Source: Desulfobulbus sp. (GTDB lineage Bacteria; Desulfobacterota; Desulfobulbia; Desulfobulbales; Desulfobulbaceae). From it: 34,528 nucleotides of DNA. The stretch covers positions 1-34,528 of the forward strand of contig QNYF01000056.1 of NCBI GenBank assembly GCA_003978695.1, written 5' to 3'. The first letter of the stretch is position 1. The number at the start of each line of letters is the position of its first letter. Both the position numbers and the translations under genes were made by a program. Shown in pieces: positions 19,379 to 27,474 of this stretch. The notes beneath the pieces were generated by a model. That model was not told where the DNA came from. It searched no databases and was given only the letters and a program-made list of their open reading frames with translations.

Positions 19379-20728
19379 TCAGCGCCTGAGCCCTTTTGGC
19401 AGTTTACGTCGTTTACCGCCTTTAATAACAGACTTGCCCCGAAATTTTTTCATCATTTTGAGCATCATTGTATAGCTCTTTAAAACCCGGTTTACTTCCT
19501 GTACAGATGTGCCGGAGCCTTTGGCAATACGCTGCCTTCGGCTGGCGTTGATAATCTTATGATTGTTCCGTTCCTTTTTAGTCATGGAACGAATAATTGC
19601 CTCGGTCTTAAACAACTCTTTTTCGTCTGGTTTTGGCGCATTCTTCAACTGTTTGAGCTTATTAATGCCCGGCACCATCCCCATAAGCTGCTCAAGATTA
19701 CCCATTTTTTTGATTTGCTGAATCTGCTCGAGAAAATCTTCAAGGGTAAAAGCATTTTTCTGTATCTTTCTGGCAAGCTTTTTTGCCTTTTTCTCATCTA
19801 CAACCTTTTCGGCTTTTTCAATAAGCGACATCACATCGCCCATACCGAGAATACGAGAAGCTGTACGATCCGGATGAAAAACTTCCAAAGCGTCCAAAGC
19901 TTCACCAACACCGACAAACTTGATAGGTTTACCGGTTATTGTTTTGACAGAAAGTGCAGCACCGCCTCGTGCGTCGCCTTCCATTTTGGTCAAGACGACA
20001 CCGGAAATCTCTAAATCTGTGTTAAACTTGTCAGCTACAGTAACAGCATCCTGACCTGTCATGGCATCTGCCACAAACAGAATTTCCGACAGGGCAACAG
20101 TTCGAGCTATTTCCTGCAGTTCTCCCATGAGTTCTTCATCAACATGCAGCCGCCCGGCTGTATCTATAAGAACAGTGTCATATGATTTTTGCTCAGCTTC
20201 TGCAACAGCCAGTCGGGCAATATCCACCGGGCTCTGAGAAGTCGTGGAATCAAAAACAGGAACACCAATCTGTTCCCCCAAAACATGAAGCTGCTCAATA
20301 GCTGCCGGCCGGTAGACATCAGCTGGCACCAGAAAAGGCTTACGGCCTTTTTCTTTGAGCATTTTGGCAATTTTTGCAGATGTGGTTGTTTTACCAGAGC
20401 CCTGCAGCCCAGCCATCATAATTGTTACAGGTTGACGACCGTCAAGCCGCAGAGGTTCTGCAACTTTCCCCAGTAATTCAACCAGCTCATCATGAACGAC
20501 CCTGACAACCTGCTGGCCGGGAGCCAGACTTGACAAGACCTCCTTACCAACAGCTTTTCTGGTAACAGAGGCAACAAATTCCTTGACGACCTGAAAGTTG
20601 ACATCAGCTTCAAGTAAGGCTGTACGCACTTCACGCATGGCCTCGGCAATGTTCTCTTCGGTCAGCGTGCCATGGCCACGCAGCTTTTTAAATACACCCT
20701 CAAGGCGATCTGTTAAATTTTCAAACAT
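19379..20728 (-). CDS. ffh: Signal recognition particle protein Ffh
   Basis: MFENLTDRLEGVFKKLRGHGTLTEENI...GLQGSGKTTTSAKIAKML...DTAGRLHVDEELM; methionine-rich M domain. Confidence 0.97.
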   Translation of the reverse strand: MFENLTDRLEGVFKKLRGHGTLTEENIAEAMREVRTALLEADVNFQVVKEFVASVTRKAVGKEVLSSLAPGQQVVRVVHDELVELLGKVAEPLRLDGRQPVTIMMAGLQGSGKTTTSAKIAKMLKEKGRKPFLVPADVYRPAAIEQLHVLGEQIGVPVFDSTTSQSPVDIARLAVAEAEQKSYDTVLIDTAGRLHVDEELMGELQEIARTVALSEILFVADAMTGQDAVTVADKFNTDLEISGVVLTKMEGDARGGAALSVKTITGKPIKFVGVGEALDALEVFHPDRTASRILGMGDVMSLIEKAEKVVDEKKAKKLARKIQKNAFTLEDFLEQIQQIKKMGNLEQLMGMVPGINKLKQLKNAPKPDEKELFKTEAIIRSMTKKERNNHKIINASRRQRIAKGSGTSVQEVNRVLKSYTMMLKMMKKFRGKSVIKGGKRRKLPKGLRR

Positions 20729-20916
20729 GATCCAATATATATAAAAACGATTAACGACATGATAACATCTGCTCCATGTAAATTAATTCTTCAACGGAGC
20801 AAAGGCAAATAGATTTATTTACCCCATGTTACAATGGATGTCAAGCAGGAAGCAAAAAGAGGCCAAATGACCCCGCAATTCTTGCCAATGCCGCATTTAT
20901 GGCCACTTGGCGTGTT

Positions 20917-21864
20917 TTATCCCTGAATTGCCGAAACCACCTTTTCAAGAGTTTCAGGAGTGTCTGCCTGCAAACATTTGACATGACTCTTTCGGGGGAG
21001 AATCTTGCGCATAAGGCCGGAGAGAACTTTTTTGGGTCCCAGCTCAACAAAGAGTTCAACCCCATCATCGACCATCAGGGTAACTGACTCAAACCAGCGG
21101 ACCGGAGAGGCTATCTGGCGGGCCATTATACTGCGAATTGCTGCCGGATCTTTCTCGCGAGCTGCTGTGGCGTTAAACAACAGGGGAATCCGGGGAGCTG
21201 TAAAGGAAACCGTTTCCATAAACGCAGCAAAATCATCAACTGCTCCGGCAACCAGCGGACTGTGATTGGCTACTGCAACAGGAAGAGCAATGACCTTTGC
21301 GCCCTTTTCTTCACAGAGTGTGGAAAGAGCATCAAGGCCCTGTTGATCTCCGGAAATAATAATCTGCTGCTCGCTGTTATGATTGGCAACTACTACAGTC
21401 CCAGCCCCTGCAGAGGCTGCAAGCAGACTCTTGACATCTTCTATGGTCAGCCCCAGGACTGCCCTCATGCCTCCTGGATGCGCAGCCCCCTCCCGCTCCA
21501 TAAACTCCCCGCGTTTCGTGACAAGCGCCAGGGTGTCACGCGCTGAAAGAACCCCGGAGGCGTGCAGGGCAGAATATTCCCCCAGAGAATGACCGCCAAC
21601 CCAGGCCGGGGTAAACCCGGGCAAATTTTTTACCAGCTGCTGCCAGCAGATAAGGTTCGCAACGGTCATGGCCGGCTGTAAATGCAGGACACGGGTCAGG
21701 TCTTCAATTGGTCCGTCAAAGCACAATTTTCTGAGAGGAAAACCAGAGACGTCCTCTGCCATATTCATCAGCCCCGCAGCGTCTGGATCACTCTCTATAA
21801 ACTGCTGCCCCATGCCGATAAACTGTGACCCCTGACCGGGAAAAATGATTGCTGTTTTTTTCAT
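20917..21864 (-). CDS. fabD: Malonyl-CoA-ACP transacylase
   Basis: AIIFPGQGSQFIGMGQ...VGGHSLGEYSALHASGVLS. Confidence 0.94.
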   Translation of the reverse strand: MKKTAIIFPGQGSQFIGMGQQFIESDPDAAGLMNMAEDVSGFPLRKLCFDGPIEDLTRVLHLQPAMTVANLICWQQLVKNLPGFTPAWVGGHSLGEYSALHASGVLSARDTLALVTKRGEFMEREGAAHPGGMRAVLGLTIEDVKSLLAASAGAGTVVVANHNSEQQIIISGDQQGLDALSTLCEEKGAKVIALPVAVANHSPLVAGAVDDFAAFMETVSFTAPRIPLLFNATAAREKDPAAIRSIMARQIASPVRWFESVTLMVDDGVELFVELGPKKVLSGLMRKILPRKSHVKCLQADTPETLEKVVSAIQG

Positions 21865-21873
21865 TAAAGTTTT

Positions 21874-22341
21874 TTATCCGTCGTTATCAGTCAACTGAGT
21901 AAATAAAAAGAAACACACACCAACAGTAATAGCGGAATCTGCCACGTTAAAAGCAGGCCAATGGTGTCTGCCTATATATATATCAAGAAAATCTACTACA
22001 GAGCCGTAGGCAAGACGATCAATAAGGTTGCCTAAGGCGCCCCCGGCAATCAGCCCAAGACTTGTCGTGTACATGGGATTCTGTCGTCCAAGCTTGCGCT
22101 GCACTAAAAAAAGCACCAGCAGAGCTATAATGGCTATGCCCACAAATAAAGACTGCCGCCACCAGACAGGATGACCGGCAAGCATGCTAAAGGCCGCTCC
22201 GGTATTACGCAAAAACGTTAAACTCAAATATCCGGGAATGATTACCAGCGAGTCGTAAAGATGAAAGTTGTTGATGATCCATATCTTACTTAACTGGTCC
22301 CCCAGCACGACCAGAAAAATAAGTGTAAAAAATCGTACCAC
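21874..22341 (-). CDS. lspA: Lipoprotein signal peptidase (signal peptidase II)
   Basis: LGDQLSKIW...FLRNTGAAFSML...GGALGNLIDRLAYGSVVDFLDIY...WPAFNVADSAI. The ORF track extends to 22386, overlapping ileS; a GTG at 22341, 2 nt after the ileS stop, is a more likely start. Confidence 0.92.
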   Translation of the reverse strand: MVRFFTLIFLVVLGDQLSKIWIINNFHLYDSLVIIPGYLSLTFLRNTGAAFSMLAGHPVWWRQSLFVGIAIIALLVLFLVQRKLGRQNPMYTTSLGLIAGGALGNLIDRLAYGSVVDFLDIYIGRHHWPAFNVADSAITVGVCFFLFTQLTDNDG

Positions 22342-22343
22342 AA

Positions 22344-25148
22344 TCAGTCCGTGAGTTCTCTTACAACCAACGCGCACCGGTTGCAAAGGGTCGGATGCTC
22401 AGTGTCTTCACCTACAGTTGACGAAATAATCCAGCATCGTTCGCATTTTTTTCCGTCAGCCGGACGGACAGCGACACGCATCCCCTCAACTTCTTCACAT
22501 TCTGTGAACTCACCATCAGCGGCAGAATCAACCACTGTTAAACCGGAAACAATGCACAACTCCTGAAGCAGTTCACGTTTATCATCTAGAAAATCGGCAA
22601 TTTCGCCTTCAAGCTGGAGCAGGACTTCAGCATCCAGCGACAGTCCTATAATCTTTTCTCGACGGGCATGTTCCAGCACCCGTGTTATTTCACTGCGCAC
22701 ACTGAGCATTTTTTCCCAGCGAAGATCAAGCGTCTCATCAACAGTAATATCAGAAACATCAGGAAAATCAGCAAAGAAAACCGACTCTTCAAGGGGAGAT
22801 TTTTGATCCATTGCGTAAAGATGCTCCCAGGCCTCAGCAGCTGTTACACTGAGAATAGGTGCCATAAGCCTGAGTAAGCCATCAAGAATACGGTGGATAA
22901 CACCCTGGGCCGCCCGGCGGGCAGGGTCATCAGGCGTAGAGCAGTAGAGGCGGTCTTTAAGGACATCCATATACAGGCTGGAAATAACAGTACCGCAAAA
23001 GTTATGCAGTGCGTGATAAATGGTGTGAAATTCGTAATCCGCATAGGCCTGTACAACTTTGCGAACCAGCTCGGCGTATCTGGCAAGGGCCCATTTATCA
23101 AGTTCTGTCAGATGTTCGCTGCCCACACTGTCTGTTGCAGAATCAAAATCATTAAGATTTGAGAGCAGAAAACGCATGGTGTTGCGAATCTTCCGGTAGG
23201 CATCAGAGACGTGCCGAAGAATTTCATCAGAAACTTTTATATCGTCACGGTAATCCTCACTCGCAACCCAGAGCCGCAGAATTTCCGCACCGTTTTTATC
23301 AATGACTTCCTGCGGAGCGACCACATTCCCGATAGACTTGGACATTTTCTTGCCCTGACCATCCACAACATAACCATGGGTCAGAACACCTTTATAGGGA
23401 GCGCGTCCCCGGGTACCCACACAAGTCAGCAGCGATGACTGAAACCAGCCACGATGCTGATCACTCCCTTCAAGATAGAGATCAGCCGGAGAACGCAGCT
23501 CAGAACGGGCCTCCAGCACAGCGGCATGGCTGGTGCCGGAGTCAAACCATACATCAAGGATGTCGGTTTCTTTAACAAAATTCTCAGCGCCGCAGGTGCA
23601 GGTTACACCCTCGGGTATAAAATCGCTGGCTTCATAGCTAAACCATGCGTCAGCCCCTTCTTTCTCAAACAAGGCTTCAATCCTTTCACAGACAGAAGCA
23701 TCTTTCAACACTTCTCCGCATTCTTTGCAGGTCAGTACCGTCAGAGGTACTCCCCAGGAACGCTGACGTGACAAGCACCAGTCCGGGCGGGACTCAACCA
23801 TACCCAGGATGCGCTGCTGCCCCCATGAAGGTGTCCATGTTGTTTCATTTATTGCCTTAAGTGCTTTCTCGCGAAGACCGTTAATCTCCATTGAGATAAA
23901 CCACTGTTCCGTTGCCCGGTAAATGACAGGTTCTTTACAGCGCCAGCAATGGGGATAAGAATGGACAATCTTTTCCTCCTGGACCAGGATACCCTGGGCA
24001 GCCATATCATCATTGATCTCACGGTTTACTTCAGGAATCTTCCTGCCGGAATATTTTCCGGCCTCATCAGTGTAATGGCCGGTATCATCAAGAGGAGAAA
24101 GAACATCCAGACCATAACGCAGACCAGTTATATAATCGTCAGCACCATGACCGGGTGCTGTATGTACACAACCTGTTCCTGATTCAGTGGTTACGTAGTT
24201 TGCCAGAACCATCAATGAGTTCCGATCAAGGAAAGGGTGACGACAATTCTTTCCTTCAAGTGCCTTGGCCGAAAAAGTCGTAAGGACTGTGTAGTCCTGG
24301 ATACCAAATTGCTGAAAACAGGTATCAACAAGTTCCTGGGCAATTATCCAGACTTCTCCAGCCACTTCGACTGCCGCATAAACAAAATCAGGGTGAAACG
24401 CTACACCCATGTTGGCAGGGAGCGTCCAGGGGGTTGTTGTCCAGATAAGAGCAAATACCTTACGACCGGTAAACTCGGCTGCCACATCTGAAAGATCATC
24501 CGCAACAGGAAATTTCACATAAATTGAAGGAGAAGTGTGGTCATAATACTCTACTTCAGCCTCAGCCAGAGCTGTTCCACATGTAGAACACCAGTAGACA
24601 GGTTTTTTGGAACGAACAACACCGCCGGACAGGAGAAACCGATTGAATTCCCGGGCAATAGCAGCTTCGTAAGCAAAATTTATGGTCAGATAGGGATTAT
24701 CCCAGTCACCAAGCACGCCAAGGCGACGGAACTGTTCTTTCTGCGTCTTTATCCATTTCTTTGCATACTTTCGACAGGCGTTCCGTTTGCCCAGAATGGA
24801 AATAGTTTCTTTTTTTCTGCCCAGTTCTTTGTCAACATTATGCTCGATAGGCAGACCATGGCAATCCCAGCCAGGAACATAAGGAGCGCAGAAACCATCC
24901 ATACGACGGGACTTTAAGATGATATCCTTAAGTACTTTATTAAAGGCTGTCCCTAGATGGATATTACCATTTGCATAGGGAGGGCCGTCATGAAGAATAA
25001 ACAGCGGTTTTCCCTCTGCAGCCTGCTGTAACTTCTCGTACAATCCTTCTTTATCCCAGCGCTTAAGATACTGTGGTTCTTTCTGGGTCAGATTAGCTTT
25101 CATTTTAAACCTGGTTTTAGGCAGGTTCAGGGTGTCCCGGTAGTCCAT
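22344..25148 (-). CDS. ileS: Isoleucyl-tRNA synthetase
   Basis: MDYRDTLNLPKTRFKMKANLTQKEPQYLKRW...HDGPPYANGNIHLGTAFNKVLKD...KMSKSIGNVV; C-terminal Zn motif CERCW...CNRC. Confidence 0.97.
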   Translation of the reverse strand: MDYRDTLNLPKTRFKMKANLTQKEPQYLKRWDKEGLYEKLQQAAEGKPLFILHDGPPYANGNIHLGTAFNKVLKDIILKSRRMDGFCAPYVPGWDCHGLPIEHNVDKELGRKKETISILGKRNACRKYAKKWIKTQKEQFRRLGVLGDWDNPYLTINFAYEAAIAREFNRFLLSGGVVRSKKPVYWCSTCGTALAEAEVEYYDHTSPSIYVKFPVADDLSDVAAEFTGRKVFALIWTTTPWTLPANMGVAFHPDFVYAAVEVAGEVWIIAQELVDTCFQQFGIQDYTVLTTFSAKALEGKNCRHPFLDRNSLMVLANYVTTESGTGCVHTAPGHGADDYITGLRYGLDVLSPLDDTGHYTDEAGKYSGRKIPEVNREINDDMAAQGILVQEEKIVHSYPHCWRCKEPVIYRATEQWFISMEINGLREKALKAINETTWTPSWGQQRILGMVESRPDWCLSRQRSWGVPLTVLTCKECGEVLKDASVCERIEALFEKEGADAWFSYEASDFIPEGVTCTCGAENFVKETDILDVWFDSGTSHAAVLEARSELRSPADLYLEGSDQHRGWFQSSLLTCVGTRGRAPYKGVLTHGYVVDGQGKKMSKSIGNVVAPQEVIDKNGAEILRLWVASEDYRDDIKVSDEILRHVSDAYRKIRNTMRFLLSNLNDFDSATDSVGSEHLTELDKWALARYAELVRKVVQAYADYEFHTIYHALHNFCGTVISSLYMDVLKDRLYCSTPDDPARRAAQGVIHRILDGLLRLMAPILSVTAAEAWEHLYAMDQKSPLEESVFFADFPDVSDITVDETLDLRWEKMLSVRSEITRVLEHARREKIIGLSLDAEVLLQLEGEIADFLDDKRELLQELCIVSGLTVVDSAADGEFTECEEVEGMRVAVRPADGKKCERCWIISSTVGEDTEHPTLCNRCALVVRELTD

Positions 25149-25244
25149 TATTTCTCTCTAGGTACAATAGTTATCGATACAAAAATAAACTCAAAGATTT
25201 TAATCAGAACAGAAGAAGATGCAAGGGAAAACAAACGCGAAAAA

Positions 25245-25272
25245 GCCGGGAAGCTGACAGTTTCACCCCGGC
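25245..25272 (-). terminator. Intrinsic terminator downstream of the corrinoid adenosyltransferase gene
   Basis: GCCGGG/CCCGGC stem followed by TTTTT on the minus strand. Confidence 0.6.
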
Positions 25273-25297
25273 CGAAAAGTGAATAAAGAGAAAAAAA

Positions 25298-25828
25298 CTA
25301 AAACTCGATCCCTTTTTGTGCCTTTATTCCACTTGCATAAGGATGTTTAATTTCTCTCATTTCAGTAACCAGATCAGCAGCCTCAACAAGTTTACCGTCA
25401 GCATCTCTGCCGGTAATTACAATATGTTGTCTCTTGTCACGGGCAGATAAAACTTCAAGTATTTCCGTCACCTCAATCATCTTATAGGTGACAAGATATG
25501 TCAGCTCATCAAGCACCACCAAGTGATGGCGATTTTCAGCAATTATTTTTTTTGCAAACTCCCACCCATCTCTGGCAACGGCAATATCCTTATCAATATC
25601 ATCAGATTTCCATGTAAAACCACGCCCCATGACATGAAAATCAAGTTGTCCGGAAAACTTCTTTGCGGTTTCTAGTTCGCCATACTTCCAGCTTCCCTTG
25701 ATAAACTGAATAAAACAGACCCGGTGACCATGACCAAGTGCTCTGAATGTGAGCCCCAACGCAGCCGTCGTTTTTCCTTTACCGTTGCCCGTAAAGACCA
25801 TCAGTAAACCTTTTTGTTTATCAGCCAT
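25298..25828 (-). CDS. cobO: Cob(I)yrinic acid a,c-diamide adenosyltransferase (CobO/BtuR family)
   Basis: GLLMVFTGNGKGKTTAALGLTFRALGHGHRVCFIQFIKGSWKYGE...VVLDELTYLVTYKMI...ITGRDADGKLVEAADLVTEMREIKHPYASGIKAQKGIEF. Confidence 0.94.
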   Translation of the reverse strand: MADKQKGLLMVFTGNGKGKTTAALGLTFRALGHGHRVCFIQFIKGSWKYGELETAKKFSGQLDFHVMGRGFTWKSDDIDKDIAVARDGWEFAKKIIAENRHHLVVLDELTYLVTYKMIEVTEILEVLSARDKRQHIVITGRDADGKLVEAADLVTEMREIKHPYASGIKAQKGIEF

Positions 25829-26423
25829 GGGAGCTTTTTCTATATCTTGTAGTTACAGATGACGCCTTCTGAGGTAAACCATGCGAAAGTGGCCTGCCAT
25901 GCTGCCGTACGTACTCATAAACAACAATTGCCCCGGCAATACTCACATTCAGACTCTGTACATGTCCCCACTGGGGAATGGAGAGGCTTGTAATGTCTGG
26001 ATACTGGTGGCGATCAAAGCTTAAGCCAAATTCTTCATGACCGAGAACAAATGCTGTTTTCGGCATAAACTCCACTTTACCCAGGACCTGATCAGAACCA
26101 GGCTCAAGCGTAATAATGGAGTACTCTTTTTCCTTGAGTGCCAGATAACAGGACGCAAAATCATCATGCATCTGGTATTTGACCCAACGAACCGACCCCT
26201 TGGCAGGATCCGGGTCAAAGGCCGGTACTCCGATCACATGAATTTCACGGACACCAAAAGCATCGGCAGAGCGAAAAATTTTACCTATGTTAAAATCCGG
26301 TTTCAGACCGTCAAGCACAAGTATGCACTTATGCAGACCATAAGAGGCACTGGACATGTTTCGTCTTCGTGCCCGCTCATACCTGATCTCCATATCAAAT
26401 CGTTTATGTACTCTCCTGCGCAT
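25821..26423 (-). CDS. TrmH/SpoU family RNA methyltransferase (start could be 26393 or 26357)
   Basis: LDGLKPDFNIGKIFRSADAFGVREIHVIGV...FVLGHEEFGLS...SIPQWGHVQSLNVSIAGAIVVYEYVRQ; SpoU motifs 1-3. Confidence 0.88.
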   Translation of the reverse strand: MRRRVHKRFDMEIRYERARRRNMSSASYGLHKCILVLDGLKPDFNIGKIFRSADAFGVREIHVIGVPAFDPDPAKGSVRWVKYQMHDDFASCYLALKEKEYSIITLEPGSDQVLGKVEFMPKTAFVLGHEEFGLSFDRHQYPDITSLSIPQWGHVQSLNVSIAGAIVVYEYVRQHGRPLSHGLPQKASSVTTRYRKSSHG

Positions 26424-26452
26424 ATTTCTATTTTATCACGGGTTGTTCTTTT

Positions 26453-26622
26453 GTAACTATTCAGGTAGCATCATGACTTTGGCATAACGTATGGTCTGTA
26501 ACTGTTCAGATGTGCTCCATATTGTGGCAAGCAGGCCAACGAACTATAGGCCGCCTATGTGAGGCGGCCTGATTGTCGCAGGTAAGACGCGACTCCGAGA
26601 TGGGGTACAGCTGAACAGTTAC
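26453..26622. mobile_element. 170-bp IS66-type non-autonomous element (MITE-like), copy A
   Basis: Ends GTAACTATTCAG...CTGAACAGTTAC (12-bp TIR, 1 mismatch, starting GTAA). Flanked by the exact 8-bp direct duplication GTTCTTTT at 26445-26452 and 26623-26630. Internal perfect hairpin AGGCCGCC-TATGTGA-GGCGGCCT at 26548-26570. The first 57 bp recur at 27258 and in inverted form at 32300-32356. Confidence 0.8.
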
Positions 26623-26692
26623 GTTCTTTTTTACCCCACGTTGTACTCTGTGGAATAAAAAAAAACAACTCTGATGCCTGAGGAGGCCCATT

Positions 26693-27241
26693 GTGACGAC
26701 ATCCGGGACAACCTGCTGTGAAATATGCGGAGCAGAGAAGAAAATAGCAAAAAGTGGAGGATATAATGCCTGTCCAACCTGCCGCGTTATCATCAGCAAC
26801 ATAAAGAACCATCCACAAACAATAAAAAAGCTTTGGCCGGAACTCCAGGACGAGCCGATTTTGCCCAAGCGTGACCTGAAAAAAATACAGGAGGAACTGG
26901 AATTACCTGAAGTCCTGGACGGCAAACGCTACATGACAGTAGACCGTGAGAACAACAAATGGTACCTCTCGGTAAGTGAAGTCGATGGACAACCGGTAGA
27001 AGTGTTTGCTTCAACCGCCTTTGACCGTGACCATGAACTGCAGTCTCGCATCTCCAACCTGACAACAATTACCCGGCTTATTTCTCTCATGCTGCGTCAT
27101 ATCTTTCTCAACGAACCTCTGACATTGCAAAAATGTCTTAAACAGATAAAACGAAGTTCACGACAAAGAAACGATTTACCAGACATGCTCTACGGCGTTC
27201 TAAACCGCTATACTGACATGCAAGGAAAGACAAAAAAATAA
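26693..27241 (+). CDS. Orphan protein with N-terminal zinc-ribbon-like CxxC pairs and a TSCPD-like domain (as at the C-terminus of B12-dependent ribonucleotide reductase)
   Basis: GTG start behind a strong AGGAGG site. CEICG...CPTC, then RYMTVDRENNKWYLSVSEVDGQPVEVFASTAF...TTITRLISLMLRHIF...LTLQKCLKQIKRSSRQRNDLPDMLYGVLNRY, recalling NrdJ TSCPD domains (LYVTVNE.DG.PFEVF...RLISLALR...PDAIAKAL). Recognised from memory, no search. Confidence 0.6.
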   Translation: MTTSGTTCCEICGAEKKIAKSGGYNACPTCRVIISNIKNHPQTIKKLWPELQDEPILPKRDLKKIQEELELPEVLDGKRYMTVDRENNKWYLSVSEVDGQPVEVFASTAFDRDHELQSRISNLTTITRLISLMLRHIFLNEPLTLQKCLKQIKRSSRQRNDLPDMLYGVLNRYTDMQGKTKK

Positions 27242-27257
27242 GCACATAATGGCAAAG

Positions 27258-27318
27258 GTAACTATTCAGGCAGCACCGCGACTTTGGCATAACGTGTGGT
27301 CTGTAACTGAATAGTTAC
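27258..27318. mobile_element. 61-bp truncated or minimal copy B of the same repeat family
   Basis: GTAACTATTCAG (27258-27269) ... CTGAATAGTTAC (27307-27318) is a perfect 12-bp inverted repeat. The interior GGCAGCACCGCGACTTTGGCATAACGTGTGGTCTGTAACT matches copy A. Flanking octamers TGGCAAAG/GGGTAAAG match 6/8. Confidence 0.7.
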
Positions 27319-27474
27319 GGGTAAAGCACAGCAGATGTTTCACAGGTGATCATGCAAAAAAGAAATGAATTTTCAAAGATAATTTCACAAAGCGGTTTGA
27401 AAACAGTAAAATAACGGTAACTATTTACAGATACTTTTGTTCCCTGATAGATACTTGCTCAAATATTTTACTCC

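Noticed and set aside
26453-26622. Tn7-like end with multiple transposase-binding sites
   Set aside because: Repeated 12-mers are suggestive, but the GTAA terminus and 8-bp duplication fit IS66 rather than Tn7 (5-bp duplication), and there are no tns-type genes nearby.
26506-26925. 139-aa minus-strand ORF crossing the element and the TSCPD-like gene
   Set aside because: Runs through the element end and antisense to a better-supported ORF with a strong ribosome-binding site; no recognisable domain.
26453-27318. Single 866-bp transposon carrying the TSCPD-like gene as cargo
   Set aside because: Outer ends match, but flanking octamers differ (GTTCTTTT vs GGGTAAAG). Copy A has its own exact duplication, so two insertions explain it better. 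Kept only as a hypothesis to test.
27417-27430. GTAACTATTTACAG as another terminal motif
   Set aside because: Needs an insertion to align with GTAACTATTCAG and has no partner or subterminal homology.
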